A stretch of DNA of 5,980 nucleotides from Xanthobacteraceae bacterium (GTDB lineage: Bacteria; Pseudomonadota; Alphaproteobacteria; Rhizobiales; Xanthobacteraceae): positions 1 through 5,980 of the forward strand of contig JASHXZ010000611.1 of NCBI GenBank assembly GCA_030043285.1. The letters run 5' to 3'. The notes beneath the pieces are model-generated. The model saw nothing but the letters and a program-made list of their open reading frames with translations. It did no database searches and was not told the DNA's origin. The translations under genes and the position numbers were made by a program. Numbering within the stretch: position 1 is the first letter of the stretch; every line of letters begins with the position of its first letter. Shown piece by piece: positions 1 through 5,239 of the stretch.

Positions 1-1396
1 GGCGATCAAAAAACACAAGCTTGAACTGATCCGCTTTTCGTTCGCCGACCAGCACGGCGTGCTGCGCGGCAAGACGGTCGTGGCCGAGGACGCGCCGGCG
101 CTGATGCGCAGCGGCGTCACCATGACGACGACACTGCTCGCCAAGGACACCGCACACAAGACCGCCTATCCGGTGTTCACCCCGGGCGGCGGCTTCGGCA
201 TGCCCGAGATGCAGGGCGCCGGCGATTTCGTCATGGTGCCCGATCCAGCGACGTTTCGCGTGCTGCCGTGGGCGGAGAACACCGGCTGGCTCCTGTGCGA
301 CATTTATTTCACCAACGGCAAGCCGGTGCCGTTCTCGACCCGCCAGGTGCTGCGCGACGCGCTCGATCGGCTGCGCCGGCACGGCTTCGATTTCCTTGCC
401 GGCCTCGAAGTCGAGTTTCATCTGTTCAAGCTGGAAAACCCGCGGCTCGATCCGGCCGACGCCACCTGGCCGCCGCGCGCGCCCGAGGTCAGCCTGCTCA
501 ACCAGGGCTATCAGTACCTCACCGAGAGCCGCTTCGATCAGCTCGATGCCGCGCTCACGCCGATCCGCCGCGGCATCGCGGCGCTCGGCCTGCCGCTGCG
601 CTCGCTCGAAGTCGAGCTCGGGCCGAGCCAGTGCGAGTTCACGTTCCGGCCGCAGCTCGGCCTCGACGCCGCCGACACCATGGTGCTGTTCCGCGCCGCC
701 ACCAAACAGATCGCGCGCCGCCACGGCCTTTTGGCCAGCTTCATGTGCCGCCCGGCGCTACCAAACATGTTCGCCTCGGGCTGGCACCTGCATCTGTCGC
801 TGATCGACCGTAAAAGCCGCCACAATGTCTTCGTCGGCGACGTGCGCGAGGGGCTGTCGACCACGGGCCTGCATTTTCTCGGCGGCCTGCTGGCGCACGC
901 CCACGCCGCGACCGTGTTCGCCACGCCGACAATCAACGGCTACCGGCGCTATCGCGCCTATGCGCTCGCGCCCGACCGCGTCATCTGGGCCCGCGACAAT
1001 CGCGGCGTCATGGTGCGCGTGCTTGGACAACCCGGCGATCCGTCGACCCATCTGGAAAACCGCGTCGGCGAGCCGGCCGCCAATCCGTATCTCTACATCG
1101 CCGCGCAGATTCATGCCGGCCTCGATGGTCTCGCGCACCAGCGTGATCCCGGTCCCTCGGCCGATACGCCCTACGAGACGAAAGCGCTGGCGCTACCGAA
1201 AAATCTCGGCCAAGCCCTCGCCGAGCTGCGCAGCAACGAAATGTTCCGCGAAGGTTTCGGCGCCGCCTTCGTCGATTATTACGTGCGTCTGAAGGACGCC
1301 GAGCTGGCGCGTTTCAAAGCCGAAGCAGGCAGTGGCGATGCGGTGGCCGGCGAAGTGACGGCGTGGGAGCAGAACGAGTATTTCGATCTGTTTTGA
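1..1396 (+). CDS. Glutamine synthetase family ligase (GlnA/PuuA-like), 5' end cut by the window
   Basis: ATP-dependent ligase of the glutamine synthetase fold, expected in the cytoplasm, joining an amine to a carboxylate (often glutamate) through an acyl-phosphate. The frame is open from base 2 and family-like sequence (IRFSFADQHGVLRGK) starts before the GTG at 59, so that GTG is internal and the true start lies upstream; probably only some 10-20 residues are missing. Numbering visible residues from base 2 (464 in all): metal-binding GLEVEFHLF at 134-142 (E136, E138), a second Glu cluster in EVELGPSQCEF at 203-213, the active-site His loop GWHLHLSL at 260-267 (H262), PTINGYRRY from 309, the Arg-rich RDNRGVMVRV at 331-340, and ENR at 352-354 followed by ANPYLYIAAQ. 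The C-terminal helix pattern (FVDYYVRLKDAELARF, ending EQNEYFDLF) is that of catabolic GS-like proteins. The NLYDLP-type adenylylation loop of housekeeping GlnA is replaced by KALALPKN, so control by adenylylation is unlikely. The neighbouring monooxygenase favours a catabolic role over ammonium assimilation. Family assignment is firm; the substrate is unknown. Confidence 0.93.
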   Translation, partial: AIKKHKLELIRFSFADQHGVLRGKTVVAEDAPALMRSGVTMTTTLLAKDTAHKTAYPVFTPGGGFGMPEMQGAGDFVMVPDPATFRVLPWAENTGWLLCDIYFTNGKPVPFSTRQVLRDALDRLRRHGFDFLAGLEVEFHLFKLENPRLDPADATWPPRAPEVSLLNQGYQYLTESRFDQLDAALTPIRRGIAALGLPLRSLEVELGPSQCEFTFRPQLGLDAADTMVLFRAATKQIARRHGLLASFMCRPALPNMFASGWHLHLSLIDRKSRHNVFVGDVREGLSTTGLHFLGGLLAHAHAATVFATPTINGYRRYRAYALAPDRVIWARDNRGVMVRVLGQPGDPSTHLENRVGEPAANPYLYIAAQIHAGLDGLAHQRDPGPSADTPYETKALALPKNLGQALAELRSNEMFREGFGAAFVDYYVRLKDAELARFKAEAGSGDAVAGEVTAWEQNEYFDLF

Positions 1397-1424
1397 CGAC
1401 CTCACCGCCCGTTGCAGGGCGCAA

Positions 1425-1455
1425 TTGACAATCAATCCTGCATTTGCAGGATGAT
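1425..1455 (+). promoter_or_regulatory. Candidate sigma-70-type promoter for the monooxygenase gene
   Basis: A perfect TTGACA -35 box lies at 1425-1430. The best -10 match is GATGAT at 1450-1455 (4 of 6 to TATAAT), which gives a long 19-nt spacer; CAGGAT at 1447-1452 gives 16 nt but matches at only 3 positions. Alphaproteobacterial promoters tolerate weak -10 boxes, so this is plausible but not certain. Transcription would begin near 1460, leaving a leader of about 110 nt before the ATG at 1570. The box sits 29 bp after the stop of the upstream ligase gene, so the monooxygenase may have its own start site besides any read-through. Confidence 0.4.
1431..1455. promoter_or_regulatory. Palindromic operator candidate between the -35 and -10 boxes
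   Basis: The core ATCCTGCA-TT-TGCAGGAT at 1435-1452 is a perfect inverted repeat with 8-bp arms and a 2-bp centre. ATC at 1431-1433 also pairs with GAT at 1453-1455 if A1434 bulges out, giving 11 paired positions. A second, smaller dyad (ATTGA-CAA-TCAAT, 1424-1436) overlaps its left edge and the -35 box. TTGCAGG from the right arm recurs in direct orientation at 1412-1418, 32 bp upstream, close to three helical turns. A symmetric site filling the promoter spacer is the usual position for a dimeric helix-turn-helix repressor. I do not recognise the motif well enough to name a regulator. No T-run follows, so it does not look like an intrinsic terminator. Confidence 0.5.
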
Positions 1456-1456
1456 A

Positions 1457-1476
1457 CGTTGCGTTTGACCGCAACG
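1457..1476. repeat. Perfect 7-bp stem-loop in the leader of the monooxygenase gene
   Basis: CGTTGCG (1457-1463) and CGCAACG (1470-1476) form a perfect inverted repeat around a 6-nt loop, TTTGAC. It begins 5 bp after the larger dyad. It would lie around or just after the predicted transcription start. There is no following U-tract on either strand, so a classical terminator is unlikely; it could be a leader hairpin, an mRNA 3'-end stabiliser for the ligase transcript, or a second protein-binding site. Confidence 0.4.
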
Positions 1477-1559
1477 CGCCGAAGCCGGACGAAATCCTAG
1501 TCGTCATCCCAATGGCTGGCGCGGCCGGCTACAGCCGCATTGCGCCGCCGCGCCGCCAC

Positions 1560-1563
1560 GGGA
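1560..1563 (+). promoter_or_regulatory. Weak ribosome binding site that decides the monooxygenase start
   Basis: GGGA lies 6 nt before the ATG at 1570. It is short, but it supports this ATG over the in-frame TTG at 1540, whose extra ten residues (MRRRAATGPS) are unlike the family. ATGs at 1582 and 1585 remain possible alternatives. Confidence 0.4.
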
Positions 1564-1569
1564 CCGTCG

Positions 1570-2922
1570 ATGAGCGCAGCCATGATGAAGCTCGGCTGTT
1601 TCCTTGAAGGCACCGGGCACCACGTCGCGGCCTGGCGCGATCCCGATGTGGATCCGCACGGCCGGCAGACATTGGCGCACTATCTCGACAGCGCGCGGCT
1701 GGCCGAGCGCGGCAAGTTCGATCTTCTGTTCATGGCCGACACCAACGCCACCTTCGGCGCCGACGACGTGGACTCGTGGACGCGCACGACGGCGGCCTCG
1801 CGGCTCGAGCCGATCACACTGCTTGCCGCCATGGCGGGCGCGACCGAGCGGATCGGCCTGGTCGCCACCGCCACGACGACCTATTTCGAGCCGTTTCACG
1901 TGGCGCGGTTTTTTGCATCGCTCGATCAGATCAGCGGCGGGCGCGCCGGCTGGAATCTGGTGACGTCGCTTGCGGTCGCCGAAGCCTACAATTTCGGCAG
2001 GGAGACCCATCCGCATCACGGCGACCGCTACGCGCGGGCGCGCGAGTTCGCCAAAGTGGTGCTCGGGCTGTGGGACAGTTGGGAAGACGGCGCCGTGATC
2101 GCCGACAAAGCGACCGGCATCTATCTCGACCGGTCGAAGCTTCACTTTCTCAACCACAAGGGCAAGCACTTCTCAGTGCGTGGCCCGCTGACCGTGCACC
2201 GCTCGGCGCAGGGCCATCCCGTCATCGTGCAGGCCGGGCAATCCGAGGACGGCCGCGACCTTGCCGGCGAGACCGCCGAGGTCACGTTCACGGTGCAGCA
2301 GGATCTCGATGCGGCGAAGGCGTTCTATGCCGACATCAAACATCGCGCGCAGGCTTACGGCCGCCCGCCCCACGCCATCAAGGTGATGCCCGGCGTGATG
2401 ACGGTGATCGGGCAGACGCGCGGCGAAGCGGCGGACAAATACGAGCGCCTGCAGGCGCTGCTGTCGCCGGAGCTGGCGATCAAGGATTTGTCGTCGTATT
2501 TCGGCTTTGATCTCGCCGACTATCCGCTCGACGGTCCGGTTCCAGATCCGAGCCCGACGATCGAGCAAAAAGGCCGCGTCAAGATGATGGTCGAGCTCGC
2601 GCGCCGCGAAAACATGACCATCCGGCAACTCTATCGGCGCGTCTACGGCCAGCGCGGCCATCGCGTCGTCATCGGCACGCCGGGCGAAGTCGCCGACGCG
2701 CTCGAGCTCTGGTTCCGCGCCGGCGCGGCCGACGGCTTCAACCTCTTGCCGCTCACCTTCCCGCGCGGACTTGAGGACATCGTCGATCTGCTCATTCCCG
2801 AATTGCAGCGCCGCGGGCTGTTTCGCAAGGAGTACGAGGGCAAAACCCTGCGCGAAAACCTCGGCCTTCCCGTTCCGGAGAACCGCTGGGCGCTCGAGCG
2901 CGCGCAAAAGAATGTCGGGTGA
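1570..2922 (+). CDS. FMNH2-dependent monooxygenase of the NtaA/SnaA/DszA/DmoA class (LLM flavoprotein)
   Basis: Luciferase-like two-component monooxygenase, 450 aa, the usual length for the class. It would use FMNH2 from a separate NAD(P)H:flavin reductase plus O2 to oxidise a C-N or C-S compound in the cytoplasm; relatives act on nitrilotriacetate, EDTA, dibenzothiophene sulfone, dimethyl sulfide and pristinamycin intermediates. Numbered from the ATG at 1570: the N-terminal signature GTGHHVAAWR at 14-23, FFASLDQISGGRAGWNLVTS at 114-133 (the family's SGGRxGWNxVTS strand and loop), NFGRETHPHHGDRYARAREF from 141 (the xxHxxRYxxAxEF flavin/phosphate-binding region), HPVIVQAGQSEDGRDLAG from 216, and the C-terminal IGTPGEVADAL from 368 followed by DGFNLLPLTFP. 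No signal peptide or membrane segment is visible. No flavin reductase gene is adjacent in the window, so reduced flavin must come from elsewhere. It follows the GS-like ligase by 173 bp with a likely promoter between them. Class assignment is very secure; the substrate cannot be deduced. Confidence 0.95.
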   Translation: MSAAMMKLGCFLEGTGHHVAAWRDPDVDPHGRQTLAHYLDSARLAERGKFDLLFMADTNATFGADDVDSWTRTTAASRLEPITLLAAMAGATERIGLVATATTTYFEPFHVARFFASLDQISGGRAGWNLVTSLAVAEAYNFGRETHPHHGDRYARAREFAKVVLGLWDSWEDGAVIADKATGIYLDRSKLHFLNHKGKHFSVRGPLTVHRSAQGHPVIVQAGQSEDGRDLAGETAEVTFTVQQDLDAAKAFYADIKHRAQAYGRPPHAIKVMPGVMTVIGQTRGEAADKYERLQALLSPELAIKDLSSYFGFDLADYPLDGPVPDPSPTIEQKGRVKMMVELARRENMTIRQLYRRVYGQRGHRVVIGTPGEVADALELWFRAGAADGFNLLPLTFPRGLEDIVDLLIPELQRRGLFRKEYEGKTLRENLGLPVPENRWALERAQKNVG

Positions 2923-2927
2923 GAAAC

Positions 2928-3062
2928 ATGACCGAACGCCGATCCGGTAGCGGCGGTGGCGAGCGCACCATCCGTAGTGGGCACACCATATGTCCATCCT
3001 ACGGTTGCCGAGTTCATTTCCAGATACGCTCACGACCGGCTTGCCGCGAAACCGGATGTTAA
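2928..3062 (+). CDS. Doubtful 44-codon reading frame; possible remnant of a beheaded gene
   Basis: An ATG 5 bp after the monooxygenase stop, with an SD-like GGTGAG at 2918-2923 (4-nt spacing), opens a 44-residue frame that ends at TAA 3060-3062. The peptide begins MTERRSGSGGGERTIRSG and has four cysteines and many arginines in its second half. I recognise no family. The first 14 codons after the ATG end mostly in G or C (10 of 14), like the neighbouring genes, while the remainder shows no such bias (about 13 of 29) and uses ATA, TCA, CGA and GGA. This fits the start of an old downstream gene whose body has been lost, but a chance frame is at least as likely. Confidence 0.2.
   Translation: MTERRSGSGGGERTIRSGHTICPSYGCRVHFQIRSRPACRETGC
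2972..3004. repeat. Imperfect inverted repeat downstream of the monooxygenase gene
   Basis: CCGTAGTGG (2972-2980) pairs with CCA-TC-CTACGG (2994-3004), giving nine pairs interrupted by a 2-nt bulge (2997-2998) and closed by a 13-nt loop containing CATATG. No U-tract follows (TTGCCGAG), so it is at most a weak transcript-end or processing structure. It could be chance in GC-rich DNA. Confidence 0.25.
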
Positions 3063-3067
3063 GCCTG

Positions 3068-3104
3068 ATGCGCCATGACGAGAGGTATTTTTGGCGGGGC
3101 GCAT
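3068..3104. repeat. Inverted repeat in the leader of the chemoreceptor gene, abutting its RBS
   Basis: ATGCGCC (3068-3074) and GGCGCAT (3098-3104) are perfect 7-bp arms around a 23-nt interval that contains the only AT-rich stretch nearby (GGTATTTTTGG). The right arm ends on the base before the GAGG ribosome binding site. It could be a protein-binding site or an RNA hairpin that affects translation. I could not identify a convincing -35/-10, sigma-28 or sigma-54 promoter in 2923-3115. Confidence 0.3.
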
Positions 3105-3108
3105 GAGG
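3105..3108 (+). promoter_or_regulatory. Ribosome binding site of the chemoreceptor gene
   Basis: GAGG with 7 nt to the ATG at 3116 supports that start. The protein then begins with a short basic stretch and immediately a membrane segment, as expected for a chemoreceptor. An ATG at 3103 overlaps this site but is in another frame. Confidence 0.6.
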
Positions 3109-3115
3109 CGAGCCG

Positions 3116-5146
3116 ATGCAACGGGTTGCACTTTCCAGGCTCCTCATAAGCATCGCCCTGATCGCGGTCGCGCCACTGGCGCTGTTTGCCGGTACCCTGA
3201 CTTATCAAAGCTGGCGGCACTATGATGGCCTGGTCCGCGCCTCGTCATTGGTGCGGCTTGCCGTCGCCGCCAGCCGATTTGCCGTCGTCGCCCTTCCAGC
3301 CGAGGGTGCCGCCAGCCGGGCCTATCTGGTCGACGGCGACAAGGCCAAGCTCGAGGCGCAGCGCGGCACGACCGACGACCTCTATCGGACAATGCGCGCG
3401 GCGGCTGCCGCCAGCAGCATGACGAACGCCCGGATTGAGCAGCATCTGAAGGCTATCGATGACAGCATGCGCGACGTCATGGCTATGCGCGGCACGGTGG
3501 ACGCCAAAACGGCGACGCCCGCGACCCTCACTCCGGTGCTGGTTCGCACCTCCGGCCATGCACTTGACACCGTGGGGACCATAGCGACGGTCGTAAGTGA
3601 TGACGTCCTGTCGCATCGGGTCCTCGCCCTCTATGCGACGCTCCAATTCGGCGATGGCATGCTGGCGCAACGTGCGGCCGGGCAGGTCATTCTAACCGAC
3701 GGGCGGGCTCCCTCGGCCATGTTCCAGCTGCTAACGGCGGGCGTCACGCGGCAAACGGTCTTTGGGAAGGTGTTCAACGACTTGGCGCCGGCCGAAGTGA
3801 TCCAGCAATACAAATCCTTCGAGGCGGCCGATGGACGGGCGCTGCAGGAATTGCGCGAGATCGCTCTCAAAAATTCCGGCACGCCGGCGTCGCCCGAGCA
3901 GGTCAAGCGCTGGGTGGAGCTCAATGGCGAAATGACGGTCGTCTTGACCAAGATTTTCATTGCCATGGCCGAGCGTGTCAGCGCCGATGTTGATCAGATG
4001 ATCGCCCAGACCTGGCGTCAGCTCGTGATCTATTTCGCCGTGACGCTGGGTGTGCTCGCTGCGGTGCTGCTGTTGAGCCGCATGATGTTGAGCACGTTGC
4101 GCAGGCTGCTGAGCGAACTGTCGCGCGCGATGGATGAAATGCGGGACGGCCGCTACGACGTGATGATCCCGAGCACCGATCGGGACGACGAGATTGGCGT
4201 GATGGCGCGAGCCACTGCAAGCTTCCGCGACAATCTCGTTCGCATGGAGGCCATGGAGGCCGAACAGAAGAAATCGGAAGCCGAGCTGGTGTCCCGGCGC
4301 AAGGCCGAAATGCAAAGGCTCGCCGATTCATTCGAAGCAGCGGTCGGCAACATCGTGCGGACGGTGTCGGGGGCGTCGACCGAGATGGAAGCTTCCGCCG
4401 AAACATTGACGAGGACCGCCGAGACAACCCAGGCGCTTTCGGGAGCGGTTGCCGCCGCTTCCGAGCAGGCCTCCCTCAACGTCCGTTCGGTCGCTACCAT
4501 CACCGATCAACTCGGGTCGGCCATTCGCGAGATCAGCGGTCGCGTGCAAGAATCGAAGGGAATCGCCATCGACGCGGTCAAGCAGGCCGAAAAGACCGAT
4601 CACCGCTTCAACGAATTGCTGCATGCGGCGGGCCGGATCGGCGAAGTGGTGAAGCTCATCACCGACATTGCCGATCAAACCAACCTGCTCGCACTTAATG
4701 CGACCATCGAAGCTGCCCGCGCCGGCGAGGCGGGCCGTGGCTTTGCGGTTGTGGCTTCCGAGGTGAAGGCGCTTGCGACCCAGACTGCCAAGGCGACCGA
4801 CGAGATCCGCGGCCAGATCGCCAGCATGCAGACTGCGACCGGAGAATCGGTGGAGGCTATCCAGGAGATTGGCGCCACTGTCGGCCGTATTTCCCAGATC
4901 ACGACAGCCATCGCCGCCGCGGTCGAACAGCAAGGCGCCGCGACGCACGAGATCGTGCGCCATATGAGCGAGGCGGCGACGAGCACCTCCCTGGCTGCGG
5001 CCCAGATTGGCGACGTCCACCGTGGTGCCGGCGAGACCGGCTCGGCTTCCGGACAGGTCCTCGCTGCGGCGCAGTCATTGTCGCGCGAGAGCAATCTCCT
5101 GAAGACCGAGGTCGAGGCGTTCGTGACGTCGGTGCGAGCGGCCTGA
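3116..5146 (+). CDS. Methyl-accepting chemotaxis protein with NIT-like periplasmic sensor domain
   Basis: Inner-membrane chemoreceptor, 676 aa, which signals through CheW/CheA to the flagellar motor or a related output. The order is: TM1 at about residues 9-30; a periplasmic, almost wholly helical domain at about 31-300; TM2 at 303-325; HAMP at about 323-375 ([20 protein letters not shown] in its second half); and a long coiled-coil signalling domain from about 400. The invariant hairpin tip, [19 protein letters not shown], is at 520-538 followed by [11 protein letters not shown], so interaction with CheW and CheA should be intact. The ectodomain resembles NIT domains (nitrate/nitrite-type sensor, PF08376): [12 protein letters not shown] near 60-71 then [10 protein letters not shown] at 79-88 match the LQxERGxSxxYL and QRxxTD pattern, and [12 protein letters not shown] from 182 matches the second half. 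The usual ERG is altered to AEG, so the ligand may differ. There is no NWETF-type tail; the protein ends [11 protein letters not shown], as in many alphaproteobacterial receptors. No che genes are adjacent. MCP identity is certain; the NIT assignment is moderate. Confidence 0.97.
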   Translation: MQRVALSRLLISIALIAVAPLALFAGTLTYQSWRHYDGLVRASSLVRLAVAASRFAVVALPAEGAASRAYLVDGDKAKLEAQRGTTDDLYRTMRAAAAASSMTNARIEQHLKAIDDSMRDVMAMRGTVDAKTATPATLTPVLVRTSGHALDTVGTIATVVSDDVLSHRVLALYATLQFGDGMLAQRAAGQVILTDGRAPSAMFQLLTAGVTRQTVFGKVFNDLAPAEVIQQYKSFEAADGRALQELREIALKNSGTPASPEQVKRWVELNGEMTVVLTKIFIAMAERVSADVDQMIAQTWRQLVIYFAVTLGVLAAVLLLSRMMLSTLRRLLSELSRAMDEMRDGRYDVMIPSTDRDDEIGVMARATASFRDNLVRMEAMEAEQKKSEAELVSRRKAEMQRLADSFEAAVGNIVRTVSGASTEMEASAETLTRTAETTQALSGAVAAASEQASLNVRSVATITDQLGSAIREISGRVQESKGIAIDAVKQAEKTDHRFNELLHAAGRIGEVVKLITDIADQTNLLALNATIEAARAGEAGRGFAVVASEVKALATQTAKATDEIRGQIASMQTATGESVEAIQEIGATVGRISQITTAIAAAVEQQGAATHEIVRHMSEAATSTSLAAAQIGDVHRGAGETGSASGQVLAAAQSLSRESNLLKTEVEAFVTSVRAA

Positions 5147-5169
5147 CACCTTTAGTGGCGCCTGATAAT
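5143..5169 (+). promoter_or_regulatory. Weak promoter candidate for the Bug binding-protein gene
   Basis: CTGACA at 5143-5148 (5 of 6 to TTGACA, overlapping the chemoreceptor stop codon) and GATAAT at 5164-5169 (5 of 6 to TATAAT) are both good boxes, but their 15-nt spacing is shorter than the normal 16-18. The start would fall near 5176, about 65 nt before the ATG at 5240. A second possible -10, TATCCT at 5173-5178, has no good -35 at normal distance. Confidence 0.3.
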
Positions 5170-5197
5170 CGGTATCCTATGTCAAGGTTGAGCTGAT

Positions 5198-5223
5198 CGG
5201 CGGTCGCCGGGGCGACATCGCCG
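5198..5223. repeat. Strong GC stem-loop directly before the Bug gene's ribosome binding site
   Basis: CGGCG-GTCGC (5198-5207) pairs with GCGAC-AT-CGCCG (5212-5223) around a CGGG tetraloop: ten pairs with one 2-nt bulge (5217-5218). The last paired base is adjacent to AAGGAG. No U-tract follows, so it is not a typical intrinsic terminator for the chemoreceptor gene. It may stabilise the message, modulate ribosome access or be a protein-binding site. Confidence 0.45.
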
Positions 5224-5229
5224 AAGGAG
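5224..5229 (+). promoter_or_regulatory. Ribosome binding site of the Bug binding-protein gene
   Basis: AAGGAG is a near-consensus Shine-Dalgarno sequence with a slightly long 10-nt spacing to the ATG at 5240. It fixes that ATG as the start, and a signal peptide follows directly. The ATG at 5244 is in another frame. Confidence 0.75.
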
Positions 5230-5239
5230 ATCGATCCCG

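Noticed and set aside
59..61. GTG at 59 as the start of the GS-like ligase
   Set aside because: The upstream in-frame codons encode the conserved family N-terminus, and using this GTG would cut through the conserved GVxRGK strand.
1435..1476. The paired hairpins as an intrinsic terminator for the ligase gene
   Set aside because: Neither stem is followed by a T-run on either strand, and the first has only a 2-nt centre, which suits a DNA-binding site better than an RNA hairpin.
1512..1607. A 31-codon + strand frame starting at ATG 1512 and overlapping the monooxygenase start, considered as a leader peptide
   Set aside because: It has no convincing ribosome binding site, no run of regulatory codons and no resemblance to attenuator peptides.
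1504..2169. A 221-codon minus-strand frame over the 5' half of the monooxygenase
   Set aside because: It is a high-GC shadow of a well-supported gene with low-complexity His/Arg/Gly composition and no recognisable motif.
2173..3153. A 326-codon minus-strand frame spanning the monooxygenase 3' half, the gap and the chemoreceptor start
   Set aside because: It is antisense to a certain gene over most of its length, its residues are the Arg/Ala/Gly-rich mix typical of high-GC shadow frames, and it matches no family I know.
4230..4300. Repeated ATGGAGGCC in the chemoreceptor (GCATGGAGGCCATGGAGGCC) as a tandem repeat element
   Set aside because: It is a two-copy coding repeat giving MEAMEA in the coiled coil after HAMP, ordinary for such helices.
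4328..5020. A 230-codon minus-strand frame over the chemoreceptor signalling domain
   Set aside because: It mirrors the most conserved coiled-coil region of the receptor and has no independent signature.
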